Notes under the pieces: generated by a model
Databases searched by the model: none
The model's input: the letters and a program-made list of their open reading frames with translations, nothing else
What the model was told of the DNA's origin: nothing
DNA from: Geobacter sp. AOG2
GTDB lineage: Bacteria > Desulfobacterota > Desulfuromonadia > Geobacterales > Pseudopelobacteraceae
Assembly (NCBI RefSeq): GCF_019972295.1
Contig: NZ_BLJA01000001.1
Location: forward strand, 1,272,049 to 1,336,048
Length of the DNA stretch: 64,000 bases
Direction of reading: 5' to 3'
Program-made: the position numbers and the translations under genes
In this document: positions 36,611 to 43,390 of the stretch, piece after piece
How the letters are laid out: every line of letters starts with the position of its first letter
Numbering within the stretch: position 1 is the stretch's first letter

Positions 36611-37213
36611 ATGAAAGTACCATTTAGGCAACAAACTTCTGATTATGACTGCGTGCCGACCACGATAATAAATGCGTTGAGCTATCTATTTGACAGGAGA
36701 GAAATTCCACCATTCATTGTCCGACAAATTTATAAGGAGTGTCTGGACATCAAAGCCTACCGTGGGACATCAAGTCGCGCGATTCAGGATCTAGGTTTTT
36801 GGCTTAGCCACTATAAGGAAAAAAATTTCAATAATTTTGTTATTGAGTCGGAATTCATCACCGGCAACCAAGTGCATTTCCAGCAACAGAGCAAGATCGT
36901 TCGGTGCATTAATTCAAATGGCGCGGCATTGTTGTGTGTACAGCTGAACCGGGATACCTGGCATTACATACTTGGCCTTCGATTTGAAGAAGGGTGGCTA
37001 TATTGCTATGATCCTTTGCCCCGCTCCAAGAGGTTTATCGGTACTGATGCCGTACAATTTATCTCGGCAACCGGACAAGCCCCAAACTTAAGAATTCATT
37101 TAGACTGGCTAGATAAGAAAATCAAAAAAATAATAAATGCTGACGAGTACAAGTATGTTTTGGGTTGCACCAATGAGCGAGAATGCCTCCTGCTAAGGAA
37201 AATTAGCGTATAG
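36611..37213 (+). CDS. C39-like papain-fold protein
   Basis: A 200-residue protein without a signal peptide. The opening QQTSDYDCVPTTIINALSYL matches the catalytic cysteine region of peptidase family C39 (a Q before D-C). A histidine follows in WHYILGLRFEEGWLYCYDP, with an aspartate at the expected spacing, so a Q-C-H-D catalytic set may be complete. C39 domains usually cut leader peptides in export ATPases; free-standing ones are poorly understood. It lies between the BREX-like operon and the element backbone, so a role in defence or self-protection is possible but unproven. GGAGC precedes the ATG. Confidence 0.65.
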   Translation: MKVPFRQQTSDYDCVPTTIINALSYLFDRREIPPFIVRQIYKECLDIKAYRGTSSRAIQDLGFWLSHYKEKNFNNFVIESEFITGNQVHFQQQSKIVRCINSNGAALLCVQLNRDTWHYILGLRFEEGWLYCYDPLPRSKRFIGTDAVQFISATGQAPNLRIHLDWLDKKIKKIINADEYKYVLGCTNERECLLLRKISV

Positions 37214-37485
37214 CCCCTCGCCGTAGAGCCGCTGCTGTTTCAACGGCAACTTTTTGTTTCTAACCCGCTTTACAAGCCGTTCTCCCAGCTTTTCAACTTT
37301 TCCCACACGACATATGAGTGGCCACCAGGAATTTATTGGTTCCGTAGTTGGTCATCAGCAAAAGTTTGAAAAATATCAGTGACTGATTTTGTGCCCAAAT
37401 CAAGCATAAACAGTCGTACGGCACGGTTGCGCCTTGAACGACATTAATTTGATCCTGTAGCGAGAAGTCCTATTCACAAAAAATG

Positions 37486-37499
37486 TAAGGAGGTGATCC
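37486..37499 (+). promoter_or_regulatory. Full-length Shine-Dalgarno sequence
   Basis: TAAGGAGGTGATCC is complementary over 14 bases to the conserved 3' end of 16S rRNA and sits directly before the ATG at 37500. Such a complete match is rare for chromosomal genes and suggests strong translation of the small gene that follows. Confidence 0.85.
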
Positions 37500-37736
37500 A
37501 TGAGTTTAAAGCTCTCTCCGGAAGGGCAGATCGACCGCAGAATATTGCAGGCTGTTGCGGCAGCAATCAGAAGCATTGAAACATTAACAGGGACAATCGA
37601 GGAATACGACATCGGCGTAGATGACGCCGAACTGCTTGCTTCGGCCTTGGGCGATCTCTGGTCAATCCTGGAAACCAACGGCTGTACCACCGACTTTAAT
37701 TCCAACCGGCTCAGGAGGACAAACCGTGACAATTGA
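37500..37736 (+). CDS. Small conserved element protein before radC
   Basis: A 78-residue acidic protein (SIETLTGTIEEYDIGVDDAE) with a predicted all-helical body and no cysteine pair. It is not recognised. It has a perfect ribosome site and its 3' end overlaps the radC-like start by 11 bases, so the two are translated in step. It belongs to the right-hand backbone module of the element. Confidence 0.65.
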   Translation: MSLKLSPEGQIDRRILQAVAAAIRSIETLTGTIEEYDIGVDDAELLASALGDLWSILETNGCTTDFNSNRLRRTNRDN

Positions 37737-38226
37737 CAACTTATTCGGCCAGGAACAGGCCCCGGCAAAATCCAGAAAACTCAAGCTCAAGCAAATCAGG
37801 GCGGTGTATGAAACCCTGGTCATTAAGGAAGAGGTCAACAGCTATCTCCAGCCATTCACCAGGTACAGCAGCCCGGATCAGGTCTTTGCCACATTCGGCT
37901 TCCTGCGGCAGGAAACTAAGGAATATTTCTTTGCCATCCACCTGGACGGCAAAAATCGTATCTGCTGCGTTGACGAAGTATCGGTCGGTTCCCTGAACCA
38001 AAGCATCGTCCACCCACGGGAAGTGTTCAAAACGGCCCTGCTGTCATCGGCATCGGCCATCATCCTGCTTCACAACCATCCGACCGGCGACCCAACACCA
38101 AGCAGGGAAGATATCGAGATAACAAAGCGGTTACGGGAGGTGGGCGAGATTATTGGGGTGCGGGTGCTCGATCACATCATCATCGGCGACAGTTATAAAT
38201 CATTCGTAAGCTACGGCCTGCTGTAG
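37726..38226 (+). CDS. radC: RadC/JAB-domain protein of the element
   Basis: A 166-residue protein. The start is GTG 37726, set by AGGAGG at 37713-37718. The JAMM metalloprotease-like motif is complete: HNH, seven residues, then S-R-E-D (LLHNHPTGDPTPSREDIE). Short RadC proteins of this kind are typical of integrative elements and prophages. They are often called DNA repair proteins, but a repair role is not supported for the family. It sits between two small element genes near the right end. Confidence 0.88.
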   Translation: MTIDNLFGQEQAPAKSRKLKLKQIRAVYETLVIKEEVNSYLQPFTRYSSPDQVFATFGFLRQETKEYFFAIHLDGKNRICCVDEVSVGSLNQSIVHPREVFKTALLSSASAIILLHNHPTGDPTPSREDIEITKRLREVGEIIGVRVLDHIIIGDSYKSFVSYGLL

Positions 38227-38267
38227 CCAACATCATAACTTTGCAAATATCGAAAGGAGCCTACGCT

Positions 38268-38546
38268 ATGATATTCAATCTAGGGCAGATAATCTTAACC
38301 AGAAGCGTACATGACTTGATGACCGAGAACCCCGAATTTGCCACTCACATATATACATCATTGAATCGGCATATGGCAGGAGATTGGGGGGAAATAGGCG
38401 CGGCGGACAAATTGGCAAATGAATCAGCACTGTTGGATGGGGAGCGATTATTCTCAGCCTATACGCGGGAGGGATTGACGCCGGTATGGATAATAACGGA
38501 ATGGGACCGGTCGGTGACGACGGTATTGTTCCCTGATGAATATTAA
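38268..38546 (+). CDS. Small conserved protein of integrative elements
   Basis: A 92-residue protein starting at ATG 38268, with AAGGAG at 38254-38259. The order MIFNLGQIILTRSVHDLM, GDWGEIGAADKLAN, ALLDGERLFSAYT and WIITEWDRSVTTVLFPDEY matches a widespread family of unknown function found beside radC in mobile elements and plasmids. It is the last gene before the right attachment site. Confidence 0.75.
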   Translation: MIFNLGQIILTRSVHDLMTENPEFATHIYTSLNRHMAGDWGEIGAADKLANESALLDGERLFSAYTREGLTPVWIITEWDRSVTTVLFPDEY

Positions 38547-38652
38547 TGTCAGCTTAATTTATGAGTTGTGTTTATAGCGTATTAAAAAATAGAGGAATGT
38601 TTCATGCTATTTCATATGGGGCCAATCAATTTTTTTAAAGTTGATAAAATAA

Positions 38653-38676
38653 AACGGCAACAAAACGGCAACAGTA
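38653..38676 (+). repeat. Putative integrase arm-type site, right copy
   Basis: This repeats the 24-base left motif (15823-15846) with one mismatch and in the same orientation. It lies 60 bases inside the right attachment repeat. Confidence 0.6.
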
Positions 38677-38731
38677 TCCGATATCAACATGAAAATGACT
38701 TGGTTCTATTAGTGTAAGTTCCTGTAAATAT

Positions 38732-38808
38732 TGGCGCGCCCGGAGAGATTCGAACTCCCGACAACCTGGTTCGAAGCCAGGGACTCTATCCGGCTGAGCT
38801 ACGGGCGC
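38732..38808 (-). tRNA. tRNA-Arg (anticodon UCG), also attR
   Basis: Read on the minus strand, the acceptor stem is GCGCCCG paired with CGGGCGC, the anticodon stem is CCTGG/CCAGG with loop CTTCGAA, and the T arm holds GTTCGAATC. The anticodon TCG reads CGA codons. The CCA end is encoded (complement TGG at 38732-38734). The 3' half is identical to the left repeat of the element, so the element restored an intact tRNA when it inserted. The 5' end is only 9 bases after the stop of the lipoprotein gene to its right, and both lie on the minus strand. Confidence 0.96.
38737..38776. repeat. Right attachment repeat (attR)
   Basis: Forty bases inside the tRNA-Arg gene, from the anticodon loop to the acceptor stem, are identical to 15641-15680. 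Confidence 0.93.
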
Positions 38809-38817
38809 ATACTGCGG

Positions 38818-39585
38818 TTATCGCAACAATACCGACATGGCGATGGTTGCCGAAGGTATCGGGGTTCCGACAGAGTCAAAAACCTGGGGATTCAGCACCG
38901 AAAAGCCGCTTGGGGAGACGGTCACTCCTGAGGGGACAACACAGTTCACGATCATGAAGTTGCCGGTGCCGAAGCTGTTCAGGGTTACGTTGGCGAATGT
39001 TATTTGGGAAGAGCTGAAATCGGCGATCAAAAGACTGCCTATGGCCCCTCCAATAGAGGTCACCGAACCCGACGCGTCGGTGCCGGAGAGAACAGCCGGC
39101 ACAACCCCCGACGGCAGATTGATGGTGAGTATCGCCCCCCCCGCAAGGGTGTTTGCGGGCAGGCTCGGTATGCTCAGGGTGAGGGTGGCATTGGCCGGGC
39201 CTGTTATGGAACCATTCACCGCCACGGAAACTGCACTGGAAGTTGTGGAGTTGTTTGCGGCGTCGTATGCTTTGGCCGTGAGGCTATAGGTCCCAGCCGA
39301 CAGAGACGAGGTGTCCCAGCTAAACGTGTAGGGAGAGGTCGTCGCTGTGGTCTGCAATATCCCGCCAACATAGAACTCGACCTTGCTTACGCCGACGTTG
39401 TCGCTCGCACTGGCCGTAATCGCAACGGTTCCGCTTACCGACGAGTTACTGGCCGGAGCGCTGATGGATACACTTGGCGGCGTAGTATCTGCCGTTGTTC
39501 CCCCGCCTCCACCACCTCCGCCGCAACCGAAGATTGTCGCAACCAGAAGAGCGAGAAGCGAGCGTATAAAATAGCGAAGTGTCAT
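38818..39585 (-). CDS. Ig-like domain lipoprotein
   Basis: A 255-residue surface lipoprotein. The start is taken at the ATG with GGAGG seven bases upstream; an earlier in-frame ATG is at 39600. The lipobox is IFGC with C21, followed by eight glycines and a threonine-rich spacer. An Ig-like domain follows (TPPSVSISAPASNSSVSGTV, DNVGVSKVEFYVGG, SLTAKAYDAANN). The C-terminal half is a Ser/Ala/Gly-rich beta domain (GGAILTINLPSGVVPAVLSG) seen in Geobacter surface proteins. The function is unknown, possibly adhesion or extracellular scaffolding. Confidence 0.82.
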   Translation of the reverse strand: MTLRYFIRSLLALLVATIFGCGGGGGGGGTTADTTPPSVSISAPASNSSVSGTVAITASASDNVGVSKVEFYVGGILQTTATTSPYTFSWDTSSLSAGTYSLTAKAYDAANNSTTSSAVSVAVNGSITGPANATLTLSIPSLPANTLAGGAILTINLPSGVVPAVLSGTDASGSVTSIGGAIGSLLIADFSSSQITFANVTLNSFGTGNFMIVNCVVPSGVTVSPSGFSVLNPQVFDSVGTPIPSATIAMSVLLR

Positions 39586-39680
39586 AGTCGTATCCTCCAT
39601 GACTATAAGGTATCATATTTCGCAATAGTAGCAACAGCACAAGGAGGATTGCCCGTTTTACCGCCCGTGGGAATGGCGTG

Positions 39681-40616
39681 TTATTTCCCGTAACGCTCGA
39701 TGAAGCCCTGCACCTGGCGGGCTGTCTCGCTGGTCCGGTCCAACTCGAGGTAGCGGCGCCACGCCTCCAGCGCTCTTCCCATACGGTTCAGATCGAAGGC
39801 ATTGACGTAGCCGACATTATAAAGGCTTTCAAGGTTGTTGGGCGCTATTTTGAGCGCCTTCTCGAAATTCGCCAGGGCTCGTGTAAAATCGCCCAACTGG
39901 CGATACATGGCCCCCTGGTCGTTGAGCACATCGGCATCTTCGGGTGAGAGTGCCAGTGCCCGGTCATAGGCCTCGATGGCCTGTTGCGGCTGGTCGCCGT
40001 CGTAATAGGCATTTCCCAAGTCACGCCAGGCAGCCTGACTATCCGGTTCCGTTTGCGTCTTTTGGAGCGCTCCGGAGATACGGGCTCGGATGTCTTCGGA
40101 TATTTGGCGCGTGTCCGTCTTCGTTGCGTCGCTGCTGTCCGGCGCTTCCACCTCCTCGTCCGGGACCGCCTCGTTTTCAAATGAGGGACACACCTTTTGG
40201 GCCGCCAGATCCAGGGTAGAGCCGGGGAAAATGGCAGCCAGCGGGCCGCCGCCTTTCATTCTGGCCAATCTTTTCCCGTCCGGTCCGATGATGTCGATAA
40301 GTTGCAGAACGTCGGACTGTTCGCTACAGTCGATTTCATAGTATTCCAGGTGGAGCCGATACAGCTTTTCACCATATTCGGTGGCGGCGAGTTTGCGTTG
40401 CGGTTCGCCCAGGGGGGTAAACCGCAGCCACACGGTAACCCTGCCCAGCGGGGTCAGCTTCAACGAATCCATGTCGAGAGCGACATCATGGTGCGTGGTA
40501 CGGGTCAGCGGGCGCCATTGGACGGCCGGGGCACTTCCCGGCACAACAACTCCCATGAAGGCTGCCAGCATCATGAGACCCACGAAACGGCATGTTGTTG
40601 TTCGTCCTGTTTTCAC
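39681..40616 (-). CDS. Secreted TPR-repeat protein
   Basis: A 311-residue periplasmic protein with an N-terminal signal peptide ending near APAVQ. Residues about 30-140 resemble the surface-adhesin-E-like domain (WRPLTRTTHHDVALDMDSLK, YYEIDCSEQSDVLQLIDI). At least three TPR repeats follow (AAWRDLGNAYYDGDQPQQAI, ADVLNDQGAMYRQLGDFTRA, ESLYNVGYVNAFDLNRMGRA). It probably acts as a protein-protein scaffold. It is divergent from rsmD. Confidence 0.8.
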   Translation of the reverse strand: MKTGRTTTCRFVGLMMLAAFMGVVVPGSAPAVQWRPLTRTTHHDVALDMDSLKLTPLGRVTVWLRFTPLGEPQRKLAATEYGEKLYRLHLEYYEIDCSEQSDVLQLIDIIGPDGKRLARMKGGGPLAAIFPGSTLDLAAQKVCPSFENEAVPDEEVEAPDSSDATKTDTRQISEDIRARISGALQKTQTEPDSQAAWRDLGNAYYDGDQPQQAIEAYDRALALSPEDADVLNDQGAMYRQLGDFTRALANFEKALKIAPNNLESLYNVGYVNAFDLNRMGRALEAWRRYLELDRTSETARQVQGFIERYGK

Positions 40617-40796
40617 GTGAATTTCCCAACATTTTCAAGGATAAGGCCGACTGCGCTATTGTACTGGAGCATGGTTTGTTTTCAACTGTTTTTTCTTCGG
40701 CAACTCATTTTTGCCTGGAGTGCTTCCGGCTTGACGCCTATACTGTTTTAAGGTAGTTTCCGGCAGATAGAGTATACGGGAAAGGCGACGCCGGAG

Positions 40797-41360
40797 ATGC
40801 GTGTAATTGCGGGAAGTGTGCGGGGGATGAGGCTTGCGGCGCCCCGGGGGATGCAGACGCGTCCAACAGCCGACCGGGTCCGGGAAGCACTTTTCAGCAT
40901 CATTACGAGCCGCCGCGAACTGGGTCAAGCGCAGGTTCTTGATATCTGCGCGGGGACCGGGAGTCTTGGGATCGAAGCCCTGAGCCGGGGAGCCGGTTTT
41001 GGGTGTTTTGTGGAACAGGAGCGGCGCGTACTGGTTGTTCTGGAGAAGAATCTGGAGGCCACCGGATTCACCGCCAAGTCGCAGATTCTTGCCGTTGATT
41101 GTCTCAAGGCCTTGCGGCTTCTTGCAGCCCAGGGACGCCGCTTTGACGTGGTGTTCTTTGACCCTCCCTATGCCTCGGCTCTTTACACCACCGTGCCGGA
41201 GGCCGTGGGCGGCCTGTCCCTGCTGGCGGATGATGGGCTCCTGATCGTAGAGTGCGCAGCACGTAACCCTTTGCCGGAGCGGGTGGGAACACTTATCAGG
41301 GTTGACCGCCGGGTCTACGGTGACACGGCGCTGGAGTTTTTGACACTGGAGGGTGCATGA
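40797..41360 (+). CDS. rsmD: 16S rRNA (guanine966-N2)-methyltransferase
   Basis: A 187-residue SAM-dependent enzyme that methylates G966 of 16S rRNA. The opening MRVIAGSVRGMRLAAPRG and TRPTADRVREALFSII are typical of RsmD. The SAM site is LDICAGTGSLGIEAL and the catalytic motif is DPPY in FDVVFFDPPYASALY. The stop overlaps the coaD start by four bases (ATGA), which is the common rsmD-coaD arrangement. Confidence 0.95.
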   Translation: MRVIAGSVRGMRLAAPRGMQTRPTADRVREALFSIITSRRELGQAQVLDICAGTGSLGIEALSRGAGFGCFVEQERRVLVVLEKNLEATGFTAKSQILAVDCLKALRLLAAQGRRFDVVFFDPPYASALYTTVPEAVGGLSLLADDGLLIVECAARNPLPERVGTLIRVDRRVYGDTALEFLTLEGA

Positions 41361-41842
41361 AGAAGATCGCAGTCTATCCTGGTTCCTTTGATCCCATTAC
41401 CTATGGTCATCTGGATATCATAAACCGCGGATTGAAGATTTTTGATGAGGTGGTGGTGGCGGTGGCTGCCAATTCCCAGAAAAATCCCCTGTTTTCAATC
41501 GACGAGCGAGTCAGTCTGATCCGCGCCGTGTTCAAGGATGAACGGCGGGTGGTGGTTGACACCTTCAGCGGCCTTCTGATAGATTATGTATCCTCGCGAC
41601 AAGCACATGTGATCATCAGGGGGCTTCGCGCCATATCGGACTTTGAGTACGAATTCCAGATCGCCCAGATGAACAGCACGATCGGTCAGGGCGTGGAGAC
41701 GCTGTTCATGATGACTTCCCTCCAATATGGGTATCTTTCTTCCTCCATCGTCAAGGAGGTCTGCCTGCTGAATGGAAATATTGACCGGTTTGTTCCTCCA
41801 GAGGTAAAGTCCGCCCTGAAGACGAAATTCGGACTCGAGTGA
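41357..41842 (+). CDS. coaD: Phosphopantetheine adenylyltransferase
   Basis: A 161-residue enzyme of coenzyme A synthesis that adds AMP from ATP to 4'-phosphopantetheine. The nucleotidyltransferase motif is YPGSFDPITYGHLDII (T/HxGH type), and the second motif is the C-terminal SSSIVKE. Length and motifs are those of the family. It is translationally coupled to rsmD. Confidence 0.96.
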   Translation: MKKIAVYPGSFDPITYGHLDIINRGLKIFDEVVVAVAANSQKNPLFSIDERVSLIRAVFKDERRVVVDTFSGLLIDYVSSRQAHVIIRGLRAISDFEYEFQIAQMNSTIGQGVETLFMMTSLQYGYLSSSIVKEVCLLNGNIDRFVPPEVKSALKTKFGLE

Positions 41843-41950
41843 ACGGCCGCCAACGGGGCGGTGCCGAACGGAACCAAAACGTGCAACGAAGCAGAACTCT
41901 CCCGGCGCTCAAGAGCCCATCTTTTTTTGCCGGCAAGCGAGGTGCATACC

Positions 41951-42142
41951 ATGATCACACGAGACATGATTATCGCCGACATTATCAGGCAACACCCTGA
42001 AACACTTCCGGTATTCCAGCGCTACCATCTTGACTGCTACGAATGCCAGATCGCCGACCTCGAAACCATCGAACACGGCGCCGGCGTTCACAAGGTCGGT
42101 ATCGTCGAACTGCTCGAAGCGTTGAACAACTCTCTGGAATGA
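41951..42142 (+). CDS. DUF1858 domain protein
   Basis: A 63-residue protein starting at ATG 41951 with GAGGTG just upstream. It has the DUF1858 pattern: an N-terminal IIADIIRQHPETLPVFQRY helix pair, then a CxxC pair (DCYECQIADLETI) and a final helix (IVELLEALNNSLE). Proteins of this type in anaerobes often come as small hybrid-cluster or metal-linked adaptors, but the role is unknown. It lies between coaD and the PilZ gene. Confidence 0.85.
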   Translation: MITRDMIIADIIRQHPETLPVFQRYHLDCYECQIADLETIEHGAGVHKVGIVELLEALNNSLE

Positions 42143-42193
42143 CATCCCAGCTGAAGAGCGCCGGCAGGTTGTTCCCCTTGGTGATTTTGCTCC

Positions 42194-43306
42194 ATGAATG
42201 ATTTCGACATTTACGCCAATTATTTTTCCGTCGGCATGAAGGTCGTCGTCGGCATCCCCCTGGCGAATGCCGGGGTGTTCCGCGACGGGGCCATAATCCA
42301 CGAGATCGACGAGGATTTCGTCTCCCTCCAGCTTTCCCGCGACCAATTACCCCTCAACGTTTCGCTCCATGTGGGCCAGATCCTCGACCTGCGAGGCGGC
42401 AAGGATGACAGCGGCTACAGTTGCCGGGCCATCATCGTTGCCGAAGGCCCTGCCCGTGAAATACTCCTCCGCCTGATCGGCGAAATAGTCTCCGACGAAT
42501 TACGCGAATTTTACCGCATCGATGCCTTTTTGCCGCTCAAGTATTATATCTCCTTTGAGCAGAACGTGGATACGCTCAAGCGGGAGTGGATGGAGCGCCG
42601 CGAGCAGCGGCAAGCCGCAGATGCCGAACGCAGGCAAAAACGCTGGGACAGCAGTCTAGTCCTGGGCAGTGCGGAGCTTCCGCCGGAACGGCGGCTTGAA
42701 CAAACAGAGGAAGACGATGGGGAGGACGTAGACGAGGACAAAGAGTTGGACGAGGAGTTGGTTGAGGAACAGAGCGACCCTTGGGACACTATTATTCCGC
42801 TGGCTGCCAATATCAGCGGTGGTGGCGTGCGCATCATAACCCACCAGGAGTTTGAAAGCGGCGTCTATGTGCTGCTGGAAATACTGGTTCCCATGCCGCG
42901 CCGTATCGTAGATATTGTGGCGCGAGTCATCACTGCCAACCGCAACTATGCTGCCGGCAAGGATCGGGAATACTTCAATACCGGCCTGCAGTTCGTTTTT
43001 ATCGACGAACGGGACCGGGACGCCATCATCAATCACATCTCCAATGTCCAGCTCAAACGGATACGCCAGTTGCGCGAACAATTCATCTTTCGGGACGGCC
43101 CCTCTGCCGGGAACGAAGAACAGAAGGCGGCGCCCCTGCTTAACTGGGCCACCATCGGAAGGCGGCTTGGCTATACCCTTGTTTTCCTGATGATCACGCT
43201 GTTCATCTTTAATTATTTCAGACACTATGCCAAGGATCATCCCAAAAATGAGATTGAGGAGATATTCGAGGGGGGGATCAAGAAGTATCTGGAGAAATTC
43301 AAATAA
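42194..43306 (+). CDS. Membrane-anchored PilZ-domain protein with an acidic insertion
   Basis: A 370-residue protein. An N-terminal YcgR-N-like beta domain (KVVVGIPLANAGVFRDGAII) leads to a PilZ domain. The c-di-GMP-binding arginines are R104 and R108 (REFYR), and the second half of the site is N206-x-S208-x-x-G211 (NISGGG). The two halves are separated by about 98 residues, more than usual, because of an insertion with a charged helix (about 125-155) and an acidic run (about 170-195). A membrane helix lies near 328-346 (YTLVFLMITLFIFNYF). It probably senses c-di-GMP at the inner membrane. It may be cotranscribed with coaD. Confidence 0.8.
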   Translation: MNDFDIYANYFSVGMKVVVGIPLANAGVFRDGAIIHEIDEDFVSLQLSRDQLPLNVSLHVGQILDLRGGKDDSGYSCRAIIVAEGPAREILLRLIGEIVSDELREFYRIDAFLPLKYYISFEQNVDTLKREWMERREQRQAADAERRQKRWDSSLVLGSAELPPERRLEQTEEDDGEDVDEDKELDEELVEEQSDPWDTIIPLAANISGGGVRIITHQEFESGVYVLLEILVPMPRRIVDIVARVITANRNYAAGKDREYFNTGLQFVFIDERDRDAIINHISNVQLKRIRQLREQFIFRDGPSAGNEEQKAAPLLNWATIGRRLGYTLVFLMITLFIFNYFRHYAKDHPKNEIEEIFEGGIKKYLEKFK

Positions 43307-43330
43307 GTTTTTTGACCCTGTATCGAAGGT

Positions 43331-43370
43331 GAACGAGCCCGGGCGGATAACGTCCGGGCTCGTTCGTTTT
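43331..43370. terminator. Bidirectional terminator between the PilZ gene and recB
   Basis: A perfect 12-base stem (GAACGAGCCCGG / CCGGGCTCGTTC) has an 11-base loop and is followed by GTTTT on the + strand. It separates two convergent genes. Confidence 0.85.
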
Positions 43371-43390
43371 GCGACAAGCGGGCTGATCAC

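Larger units (their letters stand above)
15641..38776. mobile_element. Integrative element in tRNA-Arg(UCG) carrying type 4 BREX-like operon
   Basis: The ends are the 40-bp direct repeats at 15641-15680 and 38737-38776; the crossover is probably in the tRNA anticodon loop. A tyrosine integrase lies just inside the left end. The element also encodes an AlpA-like regulator, a Rep_trans-like protein, RadC and small element proteins, so it may once have been or may still be able to be an excised replicating circle. I see no conjugation genes (no relaxase, VirB4 or coupling protein), so it would need help to move between cells. Cargo: FlgO-like lipoproteins and the BREX/desulfurase operon. Confidence 0.88.

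Noticed and set aside
37621-37725. An ATG at 37621 as radC start
   Set aside because: It is deep inside the upstream coding gene and has no ribosome site, while GTG 37726 has AGGAGG at proper distance and begins the family-like protein.
15641-38776. A self-transmissible conjugative element
   Set aside because: No relaxase, VirB/VirD4 or pilus gene is present; only integration, replication and accessory genes are seen.
15641-38776. A prophage
   Set aside because: No capsid, tail, terminase, portal or lysis gene is present despite the integrase and AlpA-like genes.
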